Below are positions 1 to 6,032 of a DNA stretch of 6,127 nt, in pieces. The translations under genes were made by a program, and so were the position numbers. The DNA comes from JBEKYD01 sp049509915 (GTDB lineage Bacteria; Acidobacteriota; Terriglobia; Bryobacterales; Bryobacteraceae): NCBI GenBank assembly GCA_049509915.1, contig JBEKZL010000366.1:1-6127 (forward strand), in the 5' to 3' direction. How positions within the stretch are numbered: position 1 is the stretch's first letter; each line of letters begins with the position of its first letter. The notes under the pieces were generated by a model. That model did no database searches. It saw only the letters and a list, made by a program, of their open reading frames with translations, and had not been told where the DNA came from.

Positions 1-24
1 ATCCTACCGCGGTTTAGTCCAATC

Positions 25-107
25 CATTTTTAGCCCACCGCCGCGGCCCCCCCAACGTTCCCGACCTTCCTCCGGCATCCTACGGCCGCGCCGCTGGGCT
101 AAAAATG
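25..107. repeat. Long imperfect inverted repeat (24-bp arms)
   Basis: Bases 25-48 and 84-107 are reverse complements with two mismatches (22 of 24 match), separated by 35 bases. Each arm starts with CATTTTTAGCCCA and becomes GC-rich towards the loop. A further TTTAGTCCA at 13-21 resembles the TTTAGCCCA at 29-37, and TGGGCTAAA at 95-103 is its inverted copy. The T-run comes before the stem and the A-run after it, on either strand, so this is not laid out as an intrinsic terminator. It could be a REP- or MITE-like element, the remains of paired transposon ends, or an operator region. No matching short target duplication was seen next to the arms. The dyad is certain from the sequence; its role is not. 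Confidence 0.6.
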
Positions 108-114
108 CTCTGCA

Positions 115-143
115 TTGTGCTGAATGGCAGCCTTTGGTATAAA
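115..143 (+). promoter_or_regulatory. Possible sigma70-type promoter for the gene cluster
   Basis: TTGTGC at 115-120 and TATAAA at 138-143 are separated by 17 bases, the optimal spacing. The -10 box matches consensus at five of six positions; the -35 box matches only at its TTG. It lies just downstream of the long inverted repeat and would start a transcript about 7-10 bases before the first ATG at 158. It is the best promoter-like match I found upstream of the cluster. Many bacteria with GC-rich genomes use different consensus sequences, so this is a weak prediction. Confidence 0.3.
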
Positions 144-157
144 CAAACCAGAGAACA

Positions 158-577
158 ATGCCGAAAGCCTCTGTGGTCAGGGAGGAAGTAGGGCGCCGGG
201 CCCGGCGCCGCACCAGCATCATCCGCGCTACGTCGCGCTTTTCTTGGTTCACCGTCGAGTTCGGTTCGGTGCGCGGCTCCGTTGGGATTCGCGCATACGG
301 CGGCGGGCTTCTCAGTTCCTACCGCCAATTGCAGCACGCCATTGAGACGGATGAAGTGAGCCGCGATCCGATCAAAGTCGAATCGGTGATCAACCACGTC
401 GCTGAGATCGACCACTATCAGCCGCTCTTGTTCATTGTCGATTCTTTTGAGCATCTTTTCGACCTGGTGGACCGGCTCGAACGGTGGATGCATGAAGGGA
501 AACGGAACAAAGTAGCCCGCGGCTTGCCGGAGATTGCCGAGAGCGACTTGGGCAATTTTCTGGAGGCGGCAAGCTGA
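158..577 (+). pseudogene. 5'-truncated aromatic amino acid (phenylalanine 4-) hydroxylase, C-terminal fragment
   Basis: The 139-residue product resembles only the C-terminal part of the catalytic domain of pterin-dependent phenylalanine hydroxylases, which convert phenylalanine to tyrosine. Residues 30-36 read WFTVEFG, matching the family motif around human Trp326 and Glu330, the iron-binding Glu. Residues 46-54 (AYGGGLLSS) and about 83-110, including QPLLFIVDSFE, continue the family pattern. The His-x4-His part of the iron site and the pterin-binding region should lie upstream. Instead the frame meets a TAA at 140-142, and no other frame in 1-157 shows the missing motifs. Residues 1-20 are basic and do not clearly match the family. 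Catalysis is therefore not expected. The ATG at 158 has only a weak upstream purine stretch. The stop overlaps the next gene's ATG (TGATG, 575-579), so the fragment may still be translated. It could instead be a repurposed small protein; loss by deletion or rearrangement is my preferred reading. Confidence 0.72.
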
Positions 578-2187
578 TGCCGGTACAAGACAACGCCGCC
601 GCGAACTCGGAGCGTATGAGAGATCTCGTCGGCAACCTGCGCGCGCTCGAAGCCCGAATACAGGAAGGCGGCGGCGCCGCCAAAGCAGAGAAACAGCATA
701 AGGCCGGCAAGCTGACTGCGCGCGAGCGGATCGGTCGCCTGCTGGATCCGGGCAGCCCGTTTCTTGAAATCGGCCTGCTGGTCGCCTACGACCAATACGA
801 CGGACAAGGTCCGTGCGCGGGCGTGGTTACCGGCCTGGGGCGCATCGAATCAAGAGCGGCGGTGGTGGTAGCCAACGACGCCACGGTGAAGGCAGGTTCG
901 TGGTGGCCCGAGACGATCACGAAAATCCTGCGCGCGCAGGAGATTGCCATGCGCAACCGCGTGCCTATCGTCTATCTGGTGGATTCGGCGGGCGTGAATC
1001 TGCCGCTCCAGGACGGCATTTTCCCCGGACAATATGGCGCAGGACGAATCTTCTATTACAACTCGTTGATGCGGCGCAAACTGCGCGTGCCGCAGGTGTC
1101 GGCAGTGATGGGCCCCTGCATCGCGGGCGGCGCTTATCTGCCGGCCCTCAGCGATGTCATCATCATGGTCAAGAACGTCAGCTTCCTGGGACTGGGAGGA
1201 CCCAATCTGGTGAAGGGGGCCACCGGAAGCACGGCCGGATCCGAGCAGCTCGGCGGCGCCTCCATGCACACAGTCTCGAGCGGCGTCGCCCATTACAGTG
1301 CCGACGACGACGCGCATTGCCTGGAGCTGATCCGGCAAATGTTCCGCGCCTTTCCGTCTCCGCCGCAGCAGGTCACAGGCTCCGCGCCCGCTCTGCCCGC
1401 TTCCGAGCTTTACGAAGCGCTGCCGGCGGATCACCGGCTACCTTTCGACGTCAAGCGCATCATCGGCGCGGTTTTCGACCGGGACGACTATCTGGAGTTC
1501 CAGCCGGATCATGCGCCCGAGATGCTGTGCGCGCAGGCGCGCCTGACCGGGCGGCCGGTAGCCCTGGTGGCAAACCGGCGCGGCCTCCTTAGAACAGCGG
1601 CGGGGCCGCGCGTGGGCGGCATCATCTATACCGAATCGGCACGCAAGGTGGCGTATTTCGTCGACAACGCGGAACGGCAGAGTTGGCCGTTGATCTACCT
1701 GCAGGATGTCTCCGGTTTTATGGTTGGTGTCGAAGCAGAAGCGAGCGCGATTATTCGCGCAGGAGCCGAGATGGTCGAGACAATGTCCTGCGCGACGGTT
1801 CCCAAGATCGTTTTGACCCTCAACCACGCCAGTGGAGCGGGCTATTATGCGATGGCCGGTCAAGGATTCGATCCTCACTTCACGATCGGCTGGCCTACCG
1901 CGCGCATCGGGGTGATGGAAGGTGAGTCGGCGGCACAGGCCGTTTTCGGGCCGGAAATCGAGAGATACAAGGCTAAGGGGCAGCCGCTGCCGGCGGAAAT
2001 CGAGCGGCGAATCGCGCAGACGCGTACCGATTACGACCACTGGCTGGAGGCGACCTTCGCCGCGGCGCGCGGCCACGTGGACGCACTGATCGATCCGTAC
2101 GAAACTCGCCAGACCCTGTCGTTTCTGCTGGAAGTCGCGCTCGAAAGAGGGCGTCGCCGGTCGCTGGCGCTGGAGACGCTGCTATGA
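577..2187 (+). CDS. Biotin-dependent acyl-CoA carboxylase, carboxyltransferase (beta) subunit
   Basis: 536 residues, the usual length for the beta subunits of 3-methylcrotonyl-CoA, geranyl-CoA and propionyl-CoA carboxylases. The protein moves a carboxyl group from carboxybiotin on a partner subunit to an acyl-CoA in the cytosol. The N-terminal crotonase-like half carries RGRLLDPGSPF-like residues at 51-62, YLVDSAGVNLP (133-143) and the oxyanion loop GPCIAGGAY (179-187). The C-terminal half carries QDVSGFMVG (376-384) and NHASGAGYYAMAG (416-428), the second oxyanion loop. The segment LGLGGPNLVKGATG (204-217) has Gly205 where methylcrotonyl- and propionyl-type subunits usually have Phe, and marks a subfamily of unassigned substrate. 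GGAGG at 562-566 lies 10 bases before the ATG. An internal ATG at 616 is a less likely start. The stop overlaps the next start as ATGA. No biotin carboxylase or biotin carrier gene is present here, so the partner is encoded elsewhere. Family is very secure; substrate (3-methylcrotonyl, geranyl or another branched enoyl-CoA) is inferred from context. Confidence 0.93.
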   Translation: MPVQDNAAANSERMRDLVGNLRALEARIQEGGGAAKAEKQHKAGKLTARERIGRLLDPGSPFLEIGLLVAYDQYDGQGPCAGVVTGLGRIESRAAVVVANDATVKAGSWWPETITKILRAQEIAMRNRVPIVYLVDSAGVNLPLQDGIFPGQYGAGRIFYYNSLMRRKLRVPQVSAVMGPCIAGGAYLPALSDVIIMVKNVSFLGLGGPNLVKGATGSTAGSEQLGGASMHTVSSGVAHYSADDDAHCLELIRQMFRAFPSPPQQVTGSAPALPASELYEALPADHRLPFDVKRIIGAVFDRDDYLEFQPDHAPEMLCAQARLTGRPVALVANRRGLLRTAAGPRVGGIIYTESARKVAYFVDNAERQSWPLIYLQDVSGFMVGVEAEASAIIRAGAEMVETMSCATVPKIVLTLNHASGAGYYAMAGQGFDPHFTIGWPTARIGVMEGESAAQAVFGPEIERYKAKGQPLPAEIERRIAQTRTDYDHWLEATFAAARGHVDALIDPYETRQTLSFLLEVALERGRRRSLALETLL

Positions 2188-3521
2188 TCCGCGTCGCCAA
2201 TGGGCAGGGTTTCTGGGGCGATTGGCTGGAAGCGCCAGCGCGGCTGTTGGAGCAAGGCCCGATCGACTACCTCACTCTCGACTATCTGGCCGAAGTAACC
2301 ATGGCCGTGCTCGAAAAGCAGCGGCGACGGAATCCGGAGCTGGGTTATGCGGCCGATTTCCCCCCGCTCATGGAGCGCGAGGCGCCACGGCTAAAGCAGA
2401 AGCGCGTCCGCGTGGTGACTAACGCTGGCGGATTGAATCCCCGCGCATGCGCTCGCGAAGTGCTTCGCCGCGCGCCCGGGTTGAAGGTGGCCATAGTCGA
2501 AGGCGACGCAGTCGCCGGGCGCATTGACGAGTTCCTGGCGAAGGGCTATCCGTTGAACAGTATCGACACGGGCGAACCCATCGCCAAAATCCAGGATCGG
2601 ATTCTTAGCGCAAACGCCTACCTTGGAGCACTCCCGCTCGCGCAGGCTCTGGCGGCGGGGGCGGACGTGGTGATCTCCGGGCGCTGCGCCGATTCCGCGC
2701 TGGTGCTGGCCCCCTGCATCCACGCCTTCGGTTGGAGAGCCGATGCCTGGGACCTGCTCGCGGCGGGCACCACCGCGGGACATATCGTCGAGTGCGGTGC
2801 GCAGACCACCGGCGGCAATTCACAAGTGGACTGGCGGGAGATTCCCGATTTGGACGAGATCGGCTATCCCATCGCCGAAATCGACCCCGACGGCACTTTC
2901 GTGATTACCAAACACGCCGGCACCGGCGGGCGCGTCACTGCGGATATCGTCAAGGAGCAACTGCTGTACGAGATCGGCGATCCGCACAGCTATCTCACGC
3001 CGGATGTAATCGCCGATTTCACCGGTCTTGATCTCGCGGATGTTGAACCGGACCGGGTCCGCATCACCGGAGCCAGGGGCCGCCAGCGGCCCGCATGCCT
3101 GAAGCTGAGTATCAATTATGCGGCGGGATGGAAGGCGACGGGGACGCTGGTGTACACGGCGCCGGACGCCATCGCCAAGGCACAGGCCGCCGATCGCATC
3201 GTGCGTCGGAGGCTGGAAAAGCTCGGTCTGCGCTTCGACGAGATCTACACCGAATACCTTGGCTGGAACGCGTGCCAGGGGGACGCTGCGCCGCCGGCGT
3301 GTGCCGTCCCGGAGGTGCAGTTGCGAATCGGCGTCCGCGGCCAACAACGGAGCGCGGTGGACCGCTTTACGCGGGAAATGGCGCCGCTGGTGCTCAGCGG
3401 TCCGCCCGGCGCCACCGGTTATGGCGGCGAAGGTCGCCCTAAGGTGCGCGAAGTGATTGGCAACTGGGGCGCGCTGCTTCCGCGCGAAGAAATCCGGCCC
3501 ACGGTGGAGGTTGTCGAATGA
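2184..3521 (+). CDS. AtuA family protein (DUF1446), acyclic terpene utilisation type
   Basis: A 445-residue cytosolic protein of the AtuA/DUF1446 family. The family is named for a gene needed for citronellol/geraniol use in Pseudomonas; its biochemical activity is not established as far as I know. Recognisable blocks in order are RVANGQGFWGD (3-13), LDYLAEVTM (32-40), VTNAGGLNP (78-86), SGRCADSALVLAP (165-177), ECGAQTTGGN (203-212), KHAGTGGRVT (243-252) and SGPPGATGYGG (405-415). Glycine-rich loops and conserved Asp, Cys and His suggest an enzyme, but I can assign no catalytic residue. There is no signal peptide or membrane segment. Pseudomonas AtuA is longer because it carries a C-terminal domain that is encoded here by the next gene. 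The ATG overlaps the carboxyltransferase stop (ATGA, 2184-2187), with GGAG at 2172-2175 eight bases upstream; the stop overlaps the following start in the same way. This strongly suggests translational coupling and a shared pathway with the carboxylase. Confidence 0.93.
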   Translation: MIRVANGQGFWGDWLEAPARLLEQGPIDYLTLDYLAEVTMAVLEKQRRRNPELGYAADFPPLMEREAPRLKQKRVRVVTNAGGLNPRACAREVLRRAPGLKVAIVEGDAVAGRIDEFLAKGYPLNSIDTGEPIAKIQDRILSANAYLGALPLAQALAAGADVVISGRCADSALVLAPCIHAFGWRADAWDLLAAGTTAGHIVECGAQTTGGNSQVDWREIPDLDEIGYPIAEIDPDGTFVITKHAGTGGRVTADIVKEQLLYEIGDPHSYLTPDVIADFTGLDLADVEPDRVRITGARGRQRPACLKLSINYAAGWKATGTLVYTAPDAIAKAQAADRIVRRRLEKLGLRFDEIYTEYLGWNACQGDAAPPACAVPEVQLRIGVRGQQRSAVDRFTREMAPLVLSGPPGATGYGGEGRPKVREVIGNWGALLPREEIRPTVEVVE

Positions 3522-3835
3522 AGGCGCCTGTTTCATGGATCGCCCACACGCGTTCCGGCGATAAAGGGGACACGGTTAATATCGGTGTGATCGCCTGGCG
3601 CGCTGCGGACTACCCGGCCCTGGTGCGCGAAGTGACTGTCTCGCGCGTATTCGAATTTTTTCGGGATCGCGTCGCCGGACCGGTCGAACGCTTCGAAGTG
3701 CCGAACCTGGGGGCGCTCAACTTCCTGTTGCACGGAGCGCTGGGCGGGGGCGGCACGGTTTCCCTGCGCATCGATTCACAGGGGAAAGCCTTCGGTGCGG
3801 TGCTGCTGCGGATGGAGATCGACATCGATGAATGA
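3518..3835 (+). CDS. Small AtuA-C-terminal-like (ferredoxin-fold) protein
   Basis: A 105-residue protein matching the domain found fused to the C-terminus of longer AtuA proteins. Conserved blocks are AHTRSGDKGDTVNIG (9-23) and VPNLGALNFLLHGALGGGG (61-79), followed by LRIDSQGKAFG (83-93). The family is described as ferredoxin-like in fold, which refers to topology; there are no clustered cysteines and no iron-sulphur cluster is implied. It very probably works with the preceding protein as a two-piece AtuA. Its ATG overlaps the atuA-like stop (ATGA, 3518-3521), with GGAGG at 3506-3510 seven bases upstream. Its own stop lies eight bases inside the next gene. Known members occur both as stand-alone neighbours of DUF1446 genes and as fusions, so this is a natural split rather than a frameshift: start, ribosome binding site and frame are all intact. 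The specific role of the domain is unknown. Confidence 0.88.
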   Translation: MKAPVSWIAHTRSGDKGDTVNIGVIAWRAADYPALVREVTVSRVFEFFRDRVAGPVERFEVPNLGALNFLLHGALGGGGTVSLRIDSQGKAFGAVLLRMEIDIDE

Positions 3836-4601
3836 AAAATTGCTCGTGCGGCGTGAGGGCCGCGTGTTGCGATTAACCCTGAACCGCCCCGAGGCGCGCA
3901 ACGCGCTCGATTCCCAACTCTGCGAACTGCTCCTCAAAGCCCTTGAGGAAGCTAACAGCGACGCGGCGGCAGGTTCGATTCTCCTCGATGCGGCCGGCTC
4001 CGCATTCTGCGCCGGCATGGACCTCAAGGAGTCTGGCGCGCTCGATTCGGCGTCGCTTCCGCCGCTGCACGTGGGTCTGTTCTCATTCGGCCGCAACCTG
4101 ACTAAGCCGATGGTGGCAGCCGTGCAAGGGCCCGCTCTCGGCGGCGGCACGGGACTCGCATTGAATGCTCATATTGTGATCGCCGCCGGCGATAGCCGGT
4201 TCGGGCTGACCGAGACCCGCATTGGTCTGTGGCCCTACGCAATTTTCCCGGTAGTGGCAGAGGCGGTCGGCACGCGGAAGGCCACGGAGTTGGCAATCAC
4301 GGGCCGCATCATCAGCGCGGCTGAGGCAGCGGCGCTCGGCATGGTGGATGAAGTGGTGGTTCCGGCCGAGCGCTTGGCGGACCGCGCGATGGAACTGGCG
4401 AGCCAGCTCGCGCGAGGCAGTGGCGAGGCACTGGCTGCCGGGCTAGGCTTTCTGCGGGACACGCAGGGCCTGCCTTTGGAGCAGATTCGCCGGTTGGCGG
4501 CAAAGCGTCGCCTGGAGGCGCAGCGAACCGCCGATTTTCGTGAGGGAGTGGAGGCGTTCCGGCAGAAGCGGGAGCCAGTATGGCCATCGCACGATTTCTA
4601 G
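3828..4601 (+). CDS. Enoyl-CoA hydratase/isomerase (crotonase) family, methylglutaconyl- or isohexenylglutaconyl-CoA hydratase-like
   Basis: A 257-residue single-domain crotonase. AFCAGMDLKE (59-68) and GPALGGGTGLAL (101-112) form the CoA-thioester oxyanion hole. FGLTETRIG (125-133) carries Glu129, matching rat crotonase Glu164. The position of rat Glu144 is Gly109, so only one of the two classical acid/base residues remains. The C-terminal EGVEAFRQKREPVW (239-252) is the usual family ending. In liu- and atu-type pathways a crotonase hydrates the carboxylated enoyl-CoA made by the neighbouring carboxylase, which fits here, although isomerase or another lyase activity is possible. The start at 3828 is preferred because it begins the family N-terminus directly, overlaps the upstream stop by eight bases and has GGAG at 3814-3817. 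An in-frame ATG at 3795 would add 11 residues unlike the family. Fold is certain; exact reaction is inferred. Confidence 0.88.
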   Translation: MNEKLLVRREGRVLRLTLNRPEARNALDSQLCELLLKALEEANSDAAAGSILLDAAGSAFCAGMDLKESGALDSASLPPLHVGLFSFGRNLTKPMVAAVQGPALGGGTGLALNAHIVIAAGDSRFGLTETRIGLWPYAIFPVVAEAVGTRKATELAITGRIISAAEAAALGMVDEVVVPAERLADRAMELASQLARGSGEALAAGLGFLRDTQGLPLEQIRRLAAKRRLEAQRTADFREGVEAFRQKREPVWPSHDF

Positions 4602-4602
4602 C

Positions 4603-4630
4603 CCGGCGGGATTGGCGCCGGTATTGTTTC
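4603..4630 (+). terminator. Weak hairpin between hydratase and dehydrogenase genes
   Basis: CCGGCG (4603-4608) and CGCCGG (4616-4621) form a perfect six-base-pair G+C stem around a seven-base loop, followed by the moderately T-rich TATTGTTTC. It starts two bases after the hydratase stop. The stem is short and the T-run interrupted, so full termination is unlikely; partial attenuation or transcript 3'-end protection is possible. It lies in the only non-overlapping junction of the cluster. Confidence 0.3.
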
Positions 4631-4678
4631 GCCCGGTGGAAAACGCGATGCGGCTGGGAACGGTTTGCCAGACGGACC

Positions 4679-4685
4679 AAGGAGG
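4679..4685 (+). promoter_or_regulatory. Strong ribosome binding site of the acyl-CoA dehydrogenase
   Basis: AAGGAGG is a complete Shine-Dalgarno match, seven bases before the ATG at 4693. It decides the start: the in-frame ATGs at 4540 and 4648 would add a non-homologous N-terminal extension, and the first lies inside the hydratase gene. It is the strongest such site in the window and suggests high, independent translation of the dehydrogenase. Confidence 0.85.
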
Positions 4686-4692
4686 AGTGGAG

Positions 4693-5868
4693 ATGAGCGT
4701 CAGTCACGCTGCGCGAGCAAAGCACGAGATATTTCCGTATTTCAATGAGGAGCACAAACTATTCCGCGCTTCCGTCAAGGAATTCTGCAAGCGCGAGATC
4801 GCTCCCCATTCCCAGCAGTGGGAAGAGAGCCATCAATATCCCAAGGAGATCTTTCGCCGGGCCGGAGCGCTGGGGCTCTTCGGCATACGTAGCGGTCCCA
4901 CGTGGGGCGGCGCCGGCATGGACTGGTGGGCCAGCGCGGCCGCTTACGATGCACTGCGTTATACCGACTTTCCCAGCCTCAACATCGGCTTCATGGTGCA
5001 GTCCGACCTGACCATTCCGATGATCGAACATCTGGGGACCAGCGAACAGAAGCGAGAGTTCCTGGCTCCGGCTATCTCAGCGGACCGCATCGCTGCCCTT
5101 GGCATCAGCGAACCCGGCTGCGGCTCCGACGTGGCTGGAATCCAGTGCAGCGCGCGGGAATCGGGCGGCGACCTGATCATCAGCGGACAGAAGCTGTGGA
5201 TTACCAACGGCGCCATTGCCGACTTTATCGTGCTGGCCGTCCGCACCGCCGAGAGCCGGCACAAAGGCATTTCCATCGTCCTCTTTCCGACCGATGTCAA
5301 GGGGTTCAGCGTAGGCCGCCGCGTCAGCAAAGTCGGCCACGTCGCGTCCGATACAGCGCATTTGTTTTTCGACGAATGCCGGATTCCGGCGCACAACGTC
5401 CTTGGCGAGCGCAATCACGGCTTCTATTACGTGGTTCGCAACTTCCAGGGCGAGCGCGTGGCCCTGACCCTCCTGGTGCTGGCTTTCATGGACCGGGCCA
5501 TCGAACTGGCGGTCGAATACGCCCGCGAGCGCAAGGCTTTCGGCGTTCCCCTCATTGAGAAGCAGGTGTGGAAGCACCGCTTCGCTGAGCACGCCGCCCA
5601 CATCGAAGCAGCACGCTGGCTCACGTACCGGGCGCTCGATCTCCTGAACCGCGACGAAAAACCGGAAAACGCCGTGGCGATGGCGAAGCTCGTCGTCTGC
5701 GACCTTGCGCAGAGAGTAACTTACGACTGCATGCAGGTCTTTGGTGGCTTCGGTTATACTACGGAATACCCCATCGGCCGCATTTGGCGCGACATGCGGC
5801 TCTACACCATCGGCGGCGGCACCAGCGAGATCATGAAGGAGATCATAGCCAAGCATCAGGGCTACTAG
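4693..5868 (+). CDS. Acyl-CoA dehydrogenase, isovaleryl-/citronellyl-CoA dehydrogenase-like
   Basis: A 391-residue FAD-dependent acyl-CoA dehydrogenase of normal length, which introduces a 2,3-double bond into an acyl-CoA and passes electrons to electron-transfer flavoprotein. The N-terminal helical domain is about 1-130. The first family signature, ISEPGCGSD, is at 138-146; the FAD-contacting LWITNGAIAD is at 168-177; and the C-terminal helical domain holds RERKAFG (278-284) and the second signature, QVFGGFGYTTEYP (348-360). Medium-chain enzymes have their catalytic Glu in a YEGT motif near the C-terminus; here the aligned position is Gly375 in YTIGGGTSE (371-379). Instead Glu254 in NFQGERV (250-256) sits where isovaleryl-CoA and long-chain enzymes carry their base, an arrangement associated with 3-methyl-branched substrates. 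It would supply the unsaturated substrate for the carboxylase. It lies 91 bases after the hydratase gene, same strand. Superfamily is certain; isovaleryl, citronellyl or another branched acyl-CoA as substrate is inferred. Confidence 0.93.
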   Translation: MSVSHAARAKHEIFPYFNEEHKLFRASVKEFCKREIAPHSQQWEESHQYPKEIFRRAGALGLFGIRSGPTWGGAGMDWWASAAAYDALRYTDFPSLNIGFMVQSDLTIPMIEHLGTSEQKREFLAPAISADRIAALGISEPGCGSDVAGIQCSARESGGDLIISGQKLWITNGAIADFIVLAVRTAESRHKGISIVLFPTDVKGFSVGRRVSKVGHVASDTAHLFFDECRIPAHNVLGERNHGFYYVVRNFQGERVALTLLVLAFMDRAIELAVEYARERKAFGVPLIEKQVWKHRFAEHAAHIEAARWLTYRALDLLNRDEKPENAVAMAKLVVCDLAQRVTYDCMQVFGGFGYTTEYPIGRIWRDMRLYTIGGGTSEIMKEIIAKHQGY

Positions 5869-5905
5869 ATGATTGTTCTGTTGAAGGCTATTCAATAAGA
5901 CATTT

Positions 5906-5940
5906 CCGTCGCACTGCTGTCCCAAACAGGACGGACCTGT
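5906..5940 (+). other. Hairpin-forming sequence downstream of the dehydrogenase gene
   Basis: CCGTC (5906-5910) pairs with GACGG (5930-5934), and just inside CTGT (5917-5920) pairs with ACAG (5926-5929) around a CCCAA loop, leaving a six-base bulge on the left. An alternative pairing is ACAGG (5926-5930) with CCTGT (5936-5940). No T-run follows, so it is not a canonical intrinsic terminator, but it lies 38 bases after the stop and could define the transcript end. A weaker AT-rich dyad, TTGAA/TTCAA, lies at 5881-5895. The rest of 5869-6032 shows no gene. Confidence 0.25.
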
Positions 5941-5977
5941 AGCGCGAGGCACTGAGAACAGGCCATTTGCAGCAGCA

Positions 5978-6026
5978 TTTTCGGCTGGTTCCGGTGGAGG
6001 TCTCGATTCCGGTTCCCCTCCGAAAA
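5978..6026. repeat. Short inverted repeat next to the transposase fragment
   Basis: TTTTCGG (5978-5984) and CCGAAAA (6020-6026) are perfect seven-base inverted copies, and GGTTCC occurs directly at 5987-5992 and 6011-6016. They lie just beyond the stop of the minus-strand transposase-like fragment, where the end of an insertion sequence would be expected. Only one end is in view, so no terminal repeat can be confirmed. Confidence 0.2.
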
Positions 6027-6032
6027 GTGTAA

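Noticed and set aside
27..105. Inverted repeat as an intrinsic transcription terminator
   Set aside because: The T-run precedes and the A-run follows the stem on both strands, opposite to the terminator layout, and the loop is 35 bases.
4..252. Minus-strand frame of 82 codons at the left edge
   Set aside because: Arg/Gly-rich, spans the inverted repeat, and shows no motif or ribosome binding site; no support for a gene.
850..2076. Minus-strand frames of about 194 and 212 codons and a plus-strand frame of 259 codons within the carboxyltransferase
   Set aside because: All lie inside the conserved carboxyltransferase, are compositionally odd and show no domain; they are shadows of the real frame.
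2820..3536. Minus-strand open frame of 238 codons opposite the AtuA-like gene
   Set aside because: Low-complexity, Arg/Pro-rich translation with no recognisable domain, fully antisense to a conserved gene.
3795..3827. Upstream in-frame ATG for the hydratase at 3795
   Set aside because: The extra 11 residues are Cys/Arg-rich and unlike crotonases; the 3828 start gives the normal N-terminus and has a suitably spaced GGAG.
4540..4692. Upstream in-frame starts for the dehydrogenase at 4540 and 4648
   Set aside because: They would add an Arg/Ser-rich N-terminus unlike the family, and the first overlaps the hydratase gene; the AAGGAGG site places the start at 4693.
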